Source of the DNA: Lysinibacter cavernae | GTDB taxonomy: Bacteria; Actinomycetota; Actinomycetes; Actinomycetales; Microbacteriaceae | Length of the DNA stretch: 64,000 bases | Direction: 5' to 3' | NCBI RefSeq assembly: GCF_011758565.1 | Contig: NZ_JAAMOX010000001.1 | Coordinates: 845,838-909,837 of the forward strand | Shown here: piece by piece, positions 18,265 through 27,130 of the stretch | Layout of the letters: each line of letters starts with the position of its first letter | Position numbering within the stretch: position 1 is the stretch's first letter | Notes under the pieces: generated by a model | What the model was told of the DNA's origin: nothing | Database searches by the model: none | The model's input: only the letters and a program-made list of their open reading frames with translations | Made by a program: the position numbers and the translations under genes

Positions 18265-19437
18265 GTGTCACAACCCCACACACCCGACGGCATCCGTCTG
18301 GGTCGCGCACCGCTGCCAACGGCACACCCGACTGGTTCTCCCTTGGCAACCGCAAGCGATTCAAGCGCCGTCAATGCCCAAGAGCTCGACCTCTTCTTGG
18401 CAGGCTCGCTCTTCTTCGACATCGTCTTCACGGGCCTCCCCTCCGAGCCACGCCCTGGCACCGAGATCTGGGCCGAAGGTATGGGATCACTCCCAGGCGG
18501 CATCGCCAACCTCGCCGTCGCCGCCGCACGGCTCGGCCTTCGCACCGGCCTCGCCGCAGGGTTTGGCGACGACGCCTACGGGCAGTGGACCTGGTCGCTC
18601 CTGCAGCAGCAAGAACACATCGATCTGAGCCGCTCGCGAACCTTCAAAGACTGGCACTCTGCGGTCACCGTCTCGCTCGCGACCCAGGGCGACCGGAGCA
18701 TGATCACACACGGCCACCCCATCCCCATCCCCCAGGCCGAGATGATCGGCACCCCACCCGTCTCGCGAGCCCTGATGGCCGAACTCGTTTCACCCGACGC
18801 AGAGACCTGGTGGATGCCGTCCGCGCGCCAAGGCTCAAAGGTCTTTGCCGACGTTGGCTGGGACCCAACAGAGAAGTGGGATACCGCAGTGCTCGATGAC
18901 CTCGCTAGCTGCCACGCTTTTCTCCCAAACCACGTCGAGGCCATGGCCTACACCCGCACCGACTCGCCGGAGCGGGCGCTGGCCGCACTCGCCGACAGGG
19001 TTCCCCTCGCGATCGTCACAAAGGGGGTCGACGGGGCCATAGCCGTTGATTCGAGCACCGGCGAAACGGCCTCAGTGCCGAGCCTCAGGGTGAAGTCAGT
19101 GGACCCCACCGGCGCAGGCGATGTGTTTGCTGCCGGCATTGTTGTTGGCAGCCTCGCCGGCTGGCCACTCGAACAGCGACTCCTCTTTTCCGCGCTCTGC
19201 TCGGCGCTTGCCGTGCAACACTTTGGCGGCTCGCTCGCGTCACCGGGATGGGGCGACATCGCCGACTGGTGGGAATCCATCAGGAATGCGGCCCCGCACG
19301 ACACACACGCGGCTGAGGTTGCGAAACGCTATGGTTTCCTCGACGACATCGTCAGCAATGTTTCGCGCGATGCCGTCCGTCGCGCCGAAGCAACCTTCGG
19401 CCTCCTCACCGAGGTAGACGAGTACGCACCTCGCTAG
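18265..19437 (+). CDS. PfkB-family carbohydrate kinase
   Basis: The GTG at 18265 is preferred because GGAAGAAG lies 7 nt upstream; a TTG three bases earlier and one at 18229 are alternatives. The 390-residue product has the PfkB signatures: a Gly-rich N-terminal motif (GSLPGGIANLAVAAARLG) and the ATP/anion-hole motif DPTGAGDVFAAG, with the catalytic Asp near residue 286. The N-terminal 40 residues before the first beta strand are unusually long and low-complexity. Family members phosphorylate ribose, fructose, nucleosides and similar substrates; this one cannot be assigned. As first gene of an ABC-sugar operon divergent from a GH4 phospho-glycosidase, it may phosphorylate the imported sugar or a cleavage product (inference). 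Confidence 0.85.
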   Translation: MSQPHTPDGIRLGRAPLPTAHPTGSPLATASDSSAVNAQELDLFLAGSLFFDIVFTGLPSEPRPGTEIWAEGMGSLPGGIANLAVAAARLGLRTGLAAGFGDDAYGQWTWSLLQQQEHIDLSRSRTFKDWHSAVTVSLATQGDRSMITHGHPIPIPQAEMIGTPPVSRALMAELVSPDAETWWMPSARQGSKVFADVGWDPTEKWDTAVLDDLASCHAFLPNHVEAMAYTRTDSPERALAALADRVPLAIVTKGVDGAIAVDSSTGETASVPSLRVKSVDPTGAGDVFAAGIVVGSLAGWPLEQRLLFSALCSALAVQHFGGSLASPGWGDIADWWESIRNAAPHDTHAAEVAKRYGFLDDIVSNVSRDAVRRAEATFGLLTEVDEYAPR

Positions 19438-19498
19438 GCGACCACCAAGACCCCCAGACCACACCACAGCATCAGCACCAAGAGATAAGGAAAGACCA

Positions 19499-20863
19499 AT
19501 GACGATCATCCGAAGAACTCTGGTCAGCGGTGTCGCCGCTGCCGCCATAGTGACACTTGCCCTGACCGGTTGCACGCCCGGTTCGGGCGGAACGCCCTCT
19601 GAATCGGCGGACCCAAACCGCACAATTGAGACCGACGTCTCAGCAATGGGTGACCTGACGCTCACCGTCTGGGACCAAGAGGTGCGTGGCGGCCAGAACG
19701 AGCAGATGACGCAGCTCAACAAAGCGTTCGAAGACAAATACCCAAACATCACGATCAAACGCAATTCGCAGTCGTTTGAAGACCTCGGCAAGACGCTCAG
19801 GCTTGCCCTGAGCGGCAACGAAGCCCCAGACGTCGTGCAGGCAAACAACGCCCGCAACTCGATGGGCGCCTTCGTGACGGCCGATCAGCTGCTCCCACTC
19901 GACGCTTACGCTGACGCCTATAAGTGGGAAGATCGCTTCCCCGAAAGCGTGCTGCAGTACTCGCAGTACAGCCCAGACGGCAAAACCTTTGGCAGCGGTT
20001 CGGTCTACGGCCTTCCGCAGGTCGGTGAGATTGTTGGCGTCTTCTACAGCAAGAAGAAGCTCGCCGAAATTGGCGTTGAGGTGCCAAAAGACTGGGCAAC
20101 GTTCGAGACGGCTCTAGGCACTGCCAAGACCGCAGGAACAACCCCGTTGCTCCTCGGAAACATCGAGAAGTGGCCGGCTGTGCACGTCTTCGGGCCGGTT
20201 CAGGGGGCCTATGTTGACAGCGAAGAAATCCAGAAGCTCGGTTTTGGAAACCCAGGCGCATCCTGGACCACCCCAGAAAACGAGGAGGCTGCCAGCGTCA
20301 TCAGCTCCTGGCAGACCGACGGTTACTTCAACGAGGGTGTCAACGGCACCGACTACGACGCCGCCTGGCAAGACCTCTCAAAAGGCCAGGGCGCGTTCCT
20401 GATCGGCGGCTCCTGGCTCGCGGCTGACCTCGAGGATGCCATGGGCGACGACGTCGGATTCTTCGCGCCGCCAGCGGATGCCGGCGAAGGCGCACACACC
20501 ACCGGCGGAACCGGCCTGCCCTTCACGGTCACCAAGGCCTCGAAGAATCCCGACCTCGCTGCCGCCTACATCGATTTCATCACCAACGATGACGCGATGA
20601 AGATCCTCGCAGATACCGGAAACCTCCCCGTCGTGAACACGCAGAAGTACGCGCCAGAATCAGGCGTACAGCACGACGTGTTTGCCACCTTCGGAAGCGT
20701 TACCACCGACGGCGTCCTGCTGCCCTACCTCGACTACGCAACTCCTACGTTTGGCGACACCCTCGGTGAAGCGCTTCAGGGACTGCTCGACGGCCAGCTC
20801 ACGCCAAAAACCTTTACAGAAACGCTAGAAACTGACTATGCAGAGTTCACCAGCGCCGGCTAA
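19499..20863 (+). CDS. ABC sugar transporter substrate-binding lipoprotein
   Basis: 454 residues with a lipoprotein signal peptide whose lipobox is LALTGC (Cys25), followed by a Gly/Ser/Pro linker. The body matches family 1 extracellular solute-binding proteins (LTVWDQ near the start; ALSGNEAPDVVQANN; GGSWLAADL; FTVTKASKNPDLAAAYIDFI). It should capture an oligosaccharide at the membrane surface and deliver it to the two permeases that follow. RBS AAGGAAAG precedes the ATG. No ATPase gene is in the operon, so a shared MsiK-like ATPase elsewhere is likely (known for actinobacterial sugar ABC systems). Confidence 0.9.
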   Translation: MTIIRRTLVSGVAAAAIVTLALTGCTPGSGGTPSESADPNRTIETDVSAMGDLTLTVWDQEVRGGQNEQMTQLNKAFEDKYPNITIKRNSQSFEDLGKTLRLALSGNEAPDVVQANNARNSMGAFVTADQLLPLDAYADAYKWEDRFPESVLQYSQYSPDGKTFGSGSVYGLPQVGEIVGVFYSKKKLAEIGVEVPKDWATFETALGTAKTAGTTPLLLGNIEKWPAVHVFGPVQGAYVDSEEIQKLGFGNPGASWTTPENEEAASVISSWQTDGYFNEGVNGTDYDAAWQDLSKGQGAFLIGGSWLAADLEDAMGDDVGFFAPPADAGEGAHTTGGTGLPFTVTKASKNPDLAAAYIDFITNDDAMKILADTGNLPVVNTQKYAPESGVQHDVFATFGSVTTDGVLLPYLDYATPTFGDTLGEALQGLLDGQLTPKTFTETLETDYAEFTSAG

Positions 20864-21785
20864 GTCGGCACGACCAGAACGGTCAGCTTCCGGGCGGAGT
20901 GGCTCACGCCGCTCCGCCCGGGAGGGTCGCTGGTTCACCCCATACCTCTATATTCTGCCGGCGTTCATCGTCTACGGCATCTTCCTGCTCTTCCCGCTCG
21001 GCCGCGCCGTTCACCTGTCGCTCTTCGATTGGGACGGCCTCACTCTTGCCACCTTTGTTGGCGCCGACAACTACATCAGCATCCTGCACGACGAGCGGCT
21101 ACGTGCTGCCTTTGGGCACGCGCTTGTCTTTGTGATCTTCTACGCGATCCTGCCGGTGTGCATCGGCCTCATGATGGCCGCTATCCTGACGAGGGCGAGG
21201 GTTCGCGGGCTGTCGATCTTCCGCACCGTCATCTTTCTGCCCCAGGTCATCGCCATGGTGGTTGTTGCGATCGCGTGGCGTCAGATCTACGCCCCAAACG
21301 GCTCACTCAACAACCTGCTGCGCGCGGTTGGTCTTGGCGACTTTGCACGGGCCTGGCTCGGGGACTACACATTCGCGCTCCCCGCCGTCGGCCTGGTTGG
21401 CACCTGGGTATCAACTGGTCTTGTGACGGTCCTACTCATGGCCGGCATGGCCAAGATCCCGGTTGAGCACTTTGAATCGGCCCGCCTCGACGGCGCCGGC
21501 CCCATTCGCGAGTTCTTCTCCATCATCCTTCCGGCCGTACGCGCCGAAATCACCGTCGCGCTCACCCTCACCATTGTCGCCTCGCTGAAGACGTTTGACC
21601 TGATCTACGTCACCACCGCTGGCGGGCCAGGAAGCTCAACAACCGTGCCGAGCTACGAGGTCTATCGACGTGCCTTTGAACTCGGCCAGGTTGGCTCAGC
21701 TGCAGCAGTTGGTGTCACCCTTACCGCGCTGATCTTTGTCATCAGTCTCGTGGTCAACAAGATTGGAGACCGAGCCTCCTCATGA
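20838..21785 (+). CDS. ABC sugar transporter permease (MalF/UgpA-like)
   Basis: 315 residues with a basic N-terminal tail and six predicted membrane segments. The cytoplasmic EAA loop that docks the ATPase is visible as ESARLDGAGPIREFFSIILP. The start ATG lies inside the end of the binding-protein gene (26-bp overlap); a later start is possible because the first 28 residues are low-complexity Ser/Arg/Ala. It forms the membrane channel with the next gene. Confidence 0.9.
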   Translation: MQSSPAPAKSARPERSASGRSGSRRSAREGRWFTPYLYILPAFIVYGIFLLFPLGRAVHLSLFDWDGLTLATFVGADNYISILHDERLRAAFGHALVFVIFYAILPVCIGLMMAAILTRARVRGLSIFRTVIFLPQVIAMVVVAIAWRQIYAPNGSLNNLLRAVGLGDFARAWLGDYTFALPAVGLVGTWVSTGLVTVLLMAGMAKIPVEHFESARLDGAGPIREFFSIILPAVRAEITVALTLTIVASLKTFDLIYVTTAGGPGSSTTVPSYEVYRRAFELGQVGSAAAVGVTLTALIFVISLVVNKIGDRASS

Positions 21786-22597
21786 AGGTAAGCAACGTCG
21801 AACGGGTTGGCAACTATGTCATCCTCATCATCTTTTCGTTGATTGTGCTCGCGCCGATCTTCACCATTCTGACCGCAGCTTTTGCCCCTGCAAACGCAAC
21901 GGCAGCCCGCGAGGGTTCGTTTCATCCCGAGAACTTCTTCACGGCATGGCAAGAGGGCCGCTTTGGTCAGTACATGGCAACCTCTGTCCTCGTTGCCATC
22001 ATCGTGGTCACGCTGACCGTTGTGCTCTCGACACTCGCCGGCTACGCGTTTGGCACCATGAAGTTCAGGGGCCAGAGCGTGCTGTTCTATCTCTTCCTCA
22101 TGGGCATCATGATCCCGGCAGAGGCCATCATCGTCCCGCTCTTCTTTGACCTGCGCAGCGTTGGGCTCACCGACACGGTGTGGGCTGTAGCCCTGCCGCA
22201 GGTAGCCCAGTCCGTTGCGTTTGGCACGTACTGGATGCGCACCTACTTCAGAGGCGTCAATCCGTCGATGATTGAGGCCGCACGCATGGATGGCGCGACG
22301 CCGCGCCGCATCCTCTGGTCGATCCTTGTGCCAATGGGCCGGCCTGCGCTCACAACCATGATGGTGCTCGTGTTTATGTGGACCTGGAACGAATTCCTCA
22401 TCCCCCTCGTCATGTCACCAACAGGCGAGTTCCGCACGGCCCCGCTCGGCCTTGCCCTCTTCCAGGGCCAATACACCCAGGGAACCGCGCTCCTCGCGGC
22501 CGGTGCCGTGCTGGTTGCCCTTCCGGTCGTTGTGCTCTATTTCATTCTGCAACGGCACTTCATCAGGGGCATGCTTGAGGGCGCGGTCAAGGAATAA
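21782..22597 (+). CDS. ABC sugar transporter permease (MalG/UgpE-like)
   Basis: 271 residues, six predicted membrane segments, and the EAA loop EAARMDGATPRRILWSILVP. It overlaps the preceding permease by 4 bp (ATGA), indicating translational coupling. It is the last gene of the operon and ends 2 bp from a convergent small gene, with no clear terminator hairpin between them. Confidence 0.9.
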   Translation: MKVSNVERVGNYVILIIFSLIVLAPIFTILTAAFAPANATAAREGSFHPENFFTAWQEGRFGQYMATSVLVAIIVVTLTVVLSTLAGYAFGTMKFRGQSVLFYLFLMGIMIPAEAIIVPLFFDLRSVGLTDTVWAVALPQVAQSVAFGTYWMRTYFRGVNPSMIEAARMDGATPRRILWSILVPMGRPALTTMMVLVFMWTWNEFLIPLVMSPTGEFRTAPLGLALFQGQYTQGTALLAAGAVLVALPVVVLYFILQRHFIRGMLEGAVKE

Positions 22598-22599
22598 TC

Positions 22600-22926
22600 T
22601 CAGTAATCGCAGTCCGAAACCCCGGCAAGCACTTCGGGGAGCGTCTGGAAGATGCGGACGGTGGTGTCTCCCCAGAACGGGATCAGACAGAAGCCGTCCG
22701 CCTCATTCCGGATGTGCGCAACAAGGATCACCCCGCACTGCACGTGCCACCCATCAGGGACTGCAACCAGGGTGTAGACCGAGCCGTTATGTTCGTAATC
22801 CACAAGACCTCTGGTTGGCAACGCGGTCACTTCTTCTGGCTGTGCGTACAGCATGGTTTTCTCCACCTCAGGGCATTCGGTTGCGCGGACTTGCTCCCAG
22901 GTCTGAACGTCCGCCAAGGCCTTCAC
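22600..22926 (-). CDS. Hypothetical protein, 108 aa
   Basis: The GTG at 22926 has an excellent RBS (GGGGAGG, 5 nt away); the open frame extends to 23199 but that part is Arg/Ser-rich and not protein-like. The product has no signal peptide or membrane helix and looks like a small soluble beta-rich domain (GSVYTLVAVPDGWHVQCGV, FCLIPFWGDTTVRIF), ending DCDY. I do not recognise the family. It converges on the sugar-permease gene and is divergent from the DinB-like gene at 23231. Confidence 0.6.
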   Translation of the reverse strand: MKALADVQTWEQVRATECPEVEKTMLYAQPEEVTALPTRGLVDYEHNGSVYTLVAVPDGWHVQCGVILVAHIRNEADGFCLIPFWGDTTVRIFQTLPEVLAGVSDCDY

Positions 22927-23230
22927 GTTACCTCCCCAGCGCGATCCGCGACAGGGGCTTGACAACCCGTAGCGCCACAATTCGCGTGCAGACAAGCCTG
23001 AACTGGCTGCTGACCGTTCTTCGTCCGATCTTCGTCCGATCTTCGTCCGAGGACGAGAGACCCCATCGTGGTGACTCCCGTCCGATTCGGTTATGCGTTG
23101 TTCGCGCCTGCGGGCGCCGTGACGCACCCCGTGTGATTGCCACCAGAGTTGCCGCGGTGACGGGCAATTCCGCGGGTTCTGACGAAAAATCGTCGACAAC
23201 GTTTCTCAGGGCGGGACTATCGTAGGAGCC
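22927..23230. other. Divergent intergenic region with 11-bp tandem repeats
   Basis: This 304-bp gap carries three perfect head-to-tail copies of TCTTCGTCCGA at 23018-23050, followed by GGACGA, which can pair with the last copy (TCGTCC). An RBS (AGGAG) for the next gene lies at its end. No gene is seen. Confidence 0.5.
23018..23050. repeat. Three tandem copies of an 11-bp unit
   Basis: TCTTCGTCCGA is repeated perfectly at 23018, 23029 and 23040. One copy per helical turn could place regulator sites on the same DNA face, or it may simply be a slippage repeat. Confidence 0.75.
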
Positions 23231-23845
23231 ATGACCTTCTCCTGGAGTGACTCGCAGCGCGCTTTCACCGACGCAGCAGACTGGTTCATGCAGGTCACGG
23301 GCCTCGTCCGCGACCAGTGGGCAGACCAGGGACTTGGCGATTGGGACATCCGCTCCCTTATCGGGCACACCAGCAGGTCGCTCATCACCGTCGAGGCGTA
23401 TCTTGCGGCGCCAGCCCGGTCCGTTGATATCCATTCATCGGCAGACTACTTTCGGGCCACACGGATTCTCTCGGCAGGAACAGAGGTCACCCAACGCGGA
23501 ATCGATGCGGGAATCGCGCTTGGCCAGAACCCAAAAGAGGCAATTGCCGCCCTGAACGCTCGAGTCACTGCCCTTGTGAACACGAGGTCCGGTGATGAAC
23601 GTGTCACCACCATCGCCGGCGGAATGCTCCTGCGCGAGTATCTTCCGACCCGCACGTTTGAACTCGCGGTGCACACCGCTGACCTCGCGCGAGCCCTTGG
23701 TCTGCCGCTAAGCATCCCAGATTCCGCAGCGCGTCAGGCACTCACCATTGCCTCAGAACTCTCGCTGACCAACGGCACCGCGGCACAAACGCTGCTCCTC
23801 CTGACCGGCCGCGAACTGACCACGCCACCCCCGTCAGTCCTCTAG
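23231..23845 (+). CDS. DinB/mycothiol-dependent maleylpyruvate isomerase-like protein
   Basis: 204 residues with AGGAG just before the ATG. The N-terminal four-helix-bundle region has the family hallmarks: WSDSQRAFTDAADWFMQV, LGDWDIRSLIGHTSRS with a metal-ligand-like His, and a second His in FELAVHTADLARALG. In characterised relatives three His residues bind a divalent metal and mycothiol is the cofactor. Substrate unknown. A cytosolic, single-gene unit between the sugar and iron operons. Confidence 0.7.
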   Translation: MTFSWSDSQRAFTDAADWFMQVTGLVRDQWADQGLGDWDIRSLIGHTSRSLITVEAYLAAPARSVDIHSSADYFRATRILSAGTEVTQRGIDAGIALGQNPKEAIAALNARVTALVNTRSGDERVTTIAGGMLLREYLPTRTFELAVHTADLARALGLPLSIPDSAARQALTIASELSLTNGTAAQTLLLLTGRELTTPPPSVL

Positions 23846-24076
23846 CGTGTGACCCATATTGCCGCCTCGGCCTGCCCTATGACGCGGGCCAACCGGCACA
23901 TGTATGCCCTCGCAAGGTGCTTGCGGTGGGGCGCTCCGGTCGAGGCGGGGTCGTTAGCGAACCTGACTAAAGCGGTCGCGTCGTCCGCGTTTCATAGCGA
24001 GAACCCAGGCCGCACTCAACTTTGTGGCCATAACATTGGCGTAGCCCTTGTAATTACTCATCCACTTCTGAAACAC
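23846..24076. other. Intergenic region upstream of the iron operon
   Basis: No credible gene. An open frame from 23849 to 24121 runs through it but has no RBS and ends inside the next gene. Confidence 0.5.
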
Positions 24077-24095
24077 TTAGGTAATGCTTTCCTTA
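24077..24095 (+). promoter_or_regulatory. DtxR/IdeR-type iron box
   Basis: TTAGGTAATGCTTTCCTTA matches the 19-bp consensus TTAGGTTAGSCTAACCTAA at about 14 positions and sits directly in front of a siderophore-utilisation operon. Fe2+-bound DtxR/IdeR would repress here when iron is plentiful (established for the family). Confidence 0.7.
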
Positions 24096-24113
24096 CAAGA
24101 AGCCAATCGGGCA

Positions 24114-25073
24114 ATGCCTGACGGGCGTCCAGCCTACCGCCCGTTTCACGCGCGGGTGCTTCGGGTCGTTCAGCTCACCCCAAACTTTATTCGCGTCACC
24201 TTTACCGGCCCTGACTTTGCCGAGTTTGGTGTCGACGGGCTCGATCAACGCATCAAGATTTTCTTCCCCCTCTCCGACGGCACGCTCAGCGACCTTCACG
24301 AAGACGACCCCGAGCAGAACGGCGACTGGTATTCGCGCTGGCGCGACCTGCCAGTTGAGCGCCAAAATCCGTTTCGCACCTACACCGTCCGCAGAATTGA
24401 TGCGGCGGCCGGCGAGCTCGACGTTGACTTTGCCACTCATGACGCAACCGCCTCGGCGCACGACGGGCCGGCGGCCCGCTGGGTTCGCACGGCGGCAGCC
24501 GGTGACGACGTCATCATCGCGGGGCCGACCTCGCGCAGCATCCACTCGCGCCTCGGCATCGATTGGAAACCGGGCAACGCAAAACGCCTACTCCTCGCCG
24601 GCGACGAGACGGCCGCACCCGCCATCTGCAGCATTCTCGAGTCGCTCGAACCCGGCCTGAGCGTCGACGCCTATATAGAGGTAGCAAGCACACACGACGA
24701 ACTCCCGATTACCCTGAGCCCTGAAGTCGCGGCCGGCGTCCGCATCACGTGGCTCGCTCGCGGCGACAACACACACGGTGCCGCGATCAATGATGCGGTC
24801 CTCGAATGGATGCGCCTCAACCCAGAAACGGTCGCCCACGCCTCCTCGCCCCGCCCACAGTCGCTCGAGGACATCAACGTCGACATTGAAACGCTCTGGG
24901 ACTCCCCCGAACCTGACTCCGGATCCGCAACCGAGTTCTACGCGTGGCTCGCCGGCGAATCAGCCGCAATTAAACAGCTGCGCCGGCAACTGGTGACGCA
25001 TAACGGCATCGACCGCAAGCGCGTCGCCTTCATGGGCTACTGGCGATACGGAAAAGCCGAAAAGCAGGCATGA
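24114..25073 (+). CDS. Siderophore-interacting protein (FAD-dependent ferric reductase, ViuB/SIP type)
   Basis: The start is put at the ATG at 24114 because an earlier ATG at 24084 lies inside the iron box. The 319-residue product shows the SIP fold: the FAD-binding motif RTYTVR (residues 88-93), the NADPH-side LAGDETAAPAICSI, and the C-terminal MGYWRYGKAE typical of the family. It releases iron from imported ferric siderophores by reduction in the cytosol. The stop overlaps the next ATG (ATGA), so it leads a tightly coupled five-gene operon. RBS is weak; a leaderless or short-leader transcript is possible. Confidence 0.9.
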   Translation: MPDGRPAYRPFHARVLRVVQLTPNFIRVTFTGPDFAEFGVDGLDQRIKIFFPLSDGTLSDLHEDDPEQNGDWYSRWRDLPVERQNPFRTYTVRRIDAAAGELDVDFATHDATASAHDGPAARWVRTAAAGDDVIIAGPTSRSIHSRLGIDWKPGNAKRLLLAGDETAAPAICSILESLEPGLSVDAYIEVASTHDELPITLSPEVAAGVRITWLARGDNTHGAAINDAVLEWMRLNPETVAHASSPRPQSLEDINVDIETLWDSPEPDSGSATEFYAWLAGESAAIKQLRRQLVTHNGIDRKRVAFMGYWRYGKAEKQA

Positions 25074-26083
25074 TCGTTCACAACCGCACGGCCAAACGTT
25101 GGCTGTGGCTCATCCTGTCGTGCGTTGTACTCGTCGCAGCAATCGCGCTCAGCCTCGCGATTGGGGCACGAGATGTTTCGCTTGGCACGGTCGCCGATGC
25201 GCTCATCCACCCGGACCCCACAAATAACGATCACAGGGCTATCCTCGACCTCCGAGTGCCACGAACGGTTATTGGGCTGCTCGTTGGCAGCGCCCTCGCC
25301 CTCGCCGGAACGCTCATGCAGGGCCTCACCAGGAACCCTCTTGCCGATCCTGGCCTGCTCGGCATTAACGCGGGCGCATCCCTCTGTGTCCTCATAGCGA
25401 TGAGTGTGTTTGGCATTACTCGCCCCCAGGGGTTTATCTGGTTTGCTCTCGCAGGGGCCGCGATTGCCGCCGTGATCGTCTACTTCGTTGGTTCCCTTGG
25501 CGGCACAGGAACCACCCCGCTGAAACTCGCGCTGGCCGGCGCCGCCCTCACCGCGGGGCTGACCTCGCTCATTACCCTCATCCTGCTCACCAACTCACAC
25601 GCCTTTGACTCGTTCCGTTTCTGGTCGGTCGGTTCGCTCACCGGCCGCGACCTAAACACCGCACTCACGCTGCTTCCGTTTCTTGCGGTTGGCGCTGTCC
25701 TCGCGCTCATCACGGGTCGGATGCTCAACGTCCTGTCACTCGGTGACGATCTGGCCCGCGGGCTCGGCCAGAACGTGACCGTCACCCGCAGCATCATTGC
25801 CATTGCGATTGTGCTGCTCTGCGGCTCGGCAACGGCGCTTGCCGGACCAATCGTGTTTGTCGGACTCGTAATCCCCCACATCGTGCGGCCGCTGAGCGGG
25901 CCAGACCATCGCTGGCTGCTCGCCTACGCGATCCCGCTGGGCGCGGCGCTGCTGCTCATCGCTGACGTCATCGGTCGAATAATCTCCCGCCCAGGCGAAA
26001 TCGAGGCGGGGCTCGTTGTTGCGTTCCTTGGCGCTCCAGTCATGATCGCGCTCATCCAGCGCAAGCGATTGGCGGCGGTCTAG
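25070..26083 (+). CDS. Iron-siderophore ABC permease (FecCD family), first subunit
   Basis: 337 residues with about nine or ten membrane helices. FecCD hallmarks are present: LRVPRTVIGLLVGSALALAG, GLTRNPLADPGLLGINAGAS, and GLVIPHIVRPLSGPDHR, the loop contacting the ATPase. Overlaps the SIP gene by 4 bp and abuts the second permease, with which it should form a heterodimeric channel. Confidence 0.92.
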   Translation: MIVHNRTAKRWLWLILSCVVLVAAIALSLAIGARDVSLGTVADALIHPDPTNNDHRAILDLRVPRTVIGLLVGSALALAGTLMQGLTRNPLADPGLLGINAGASLCVLIAMSVFGITRPQGFIWFALAGAAIAAVIVYFVGSLGGTGTTPLKLALAGAALTAGLTSLITLILLTNSHAFDSFRFWSVGSLTGRDLNTALTLLPFLAVGAVLALITGRMLNVLSLGDDLARGLGQNVTVTRSIIAIAIVLLCGSATALAGPIVFVGLVIPHIVRPLSGPDHRWLLAYAIPLGAALLLIADVIGRIISRPGEIEAGLVVAFLGAPVMIALIQRKRLAAV

Positions 26084-27130
26084 ATGTCAACAACTCAGAC
26101 ACTCGCGACGGCCGAGGCAATCCGCTCACTCAGGGTCTCGCGCCGGCGGCGCGAAACGATTATCTCGCTGATACTCGTGGCGCTCTTGCTCGTCGTCGCG
26201 GCGGTAACCCTCAGCACCGGTGCGTATCGCATCAGTCCAGATGCCGTGTTGCCAACGCTGTTTGGCAACGGAGCAACCGCCGACTCATTTGCCATCTTTC
26301 AGCTGCGCCTGCCGCGCCTCACCATCGGCGTCCTGGCAGGCATCGCCTTTGCCGTATCCGGGGCGCTCTTCCAATCGCTGCTCGGCAACCCGCTCGCAAG
26401 CCCTGACATCATGGGCATCACGGGAGGGGCAAGCGTAGCGGCGGTCTTCGCAACACTCATCCTTGGGCTCAGCGGAGCGCTTGTCTCGATCTGGGCATTT
26501 GCAGGTGCCATGGTTATTGCAACCGCAATCTCCCTGCTGTCGCGAGACCAGCAGTCAACCGGATACCGTTTTGTGCTCACTGGCGTCGGCTTTGCCTTTA
26601 TGTGCACCGGCGCGCTCGGCTATTTGCTGACGCGAGCCGAGGCACGTGAGGCGCAAGCGGCGCTTGTCTGGACGGTCGGCAGCATTGCCAATGTTCGATG
26701 GCCAGATATCGCTGTTTTTGCCGTCGCCCTGCTGGTGCTCATTCCCGCCGTCGCGGTCTCGGTACGCCGCATCCGCGTCCTGCAGCTTGGTCACGAAATG
26801 GCAAGCGGGCTGGGAGTGCGGGTCACGCGAGCACGAATCATAATGCTCATCCTCGCCGTCTCCCTCGCTGCCTGCGCAACGGCAGCGGTTGGGCCGATCG
26901 CATTTGTTGCCCTGTGTTCCGCCCCGATCGCGAGACGACTCGTGGCGACGGGGTCACTCGCGCTCGTACCAACCGCACTCGTCGGAGCGCTCATCATCCT
27001 CACCTCAGACCTCATCGCCCAGAACGCTTTTGCAAACGCAACCGTGCCGATCGGCATTGTGACAGGAGCGGTCGGCGCCCCCTACCTCCTCTGGCTGCTC
27101 GCCACCGCTCACAAAGGACAGTCATCGTGA
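26084..27130 (+). CDS. Iron-siderophore ABC permease (FecCD family), second subunit
   Basis: 348 residues. The ATG directly follows the previous TAG. A basic N-terminal tail (RRRRE) leads into about nine membrane helices. FecCD motifs: LRLPRLTIGVLAGIAFAVSG, SLLGNPLASPDIMGITGGAS, and AFVALCSAPIARRLV. Ends in a GTGA overlap with the ATPase gene. Confidence 0.92.
   Translation: MSTTQTLATAEAIRSLRVSRRRRETIISLILVALLLVVAAVTLSTGAYRISPDAVLPTLFGNGATADSFAIFQLRLPRLTIGVLAGIAFAVSGALFQSLLGNPLASPDIMGITGGASVAAVFATLILGLSGALVSIWAFAGAMVIATAISLLSRDQQSTGYRFVLTGVGFAFMCTGALGYLLTRAEAREAQAALVWTVGSIANVRWPDIAVFAVALLVLIPAVAVSVRRIRVLQLGHEMASGLGVRVTRARIIMLILAVSLAACATAAVGPIAFVALCSAPIARRLVATGSLALVPTALVGALIILTSDLIAQNAFANATVPIGIVTGAVGAPYLLWLLATAHKGQSS

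Noticed and set aside
23018-23050. Possible CRISPR remnant
   Set aside because: The repeats are 11 bp, directly adjacent and without spacers; no cas genes are present.
22927-23199. N-terminal extension of the 108-residue hypothetical protein
   Set aside because: Arg/Ser-rich, crosses the tandem repeats, and an excellent RBS lies at the inner GTG.
23849-24121. A 90-codon frame before the iron operon
   Set aside because: No RBS, poor composition, and it runs over the iron box and the SIP start.
26698-27126. N-terminal extension of the iron ABC ATPase
   Set aside because: It lies out of frame inside the second permease; the GTGA overlap at 27127 gives a normal-length ATPase.
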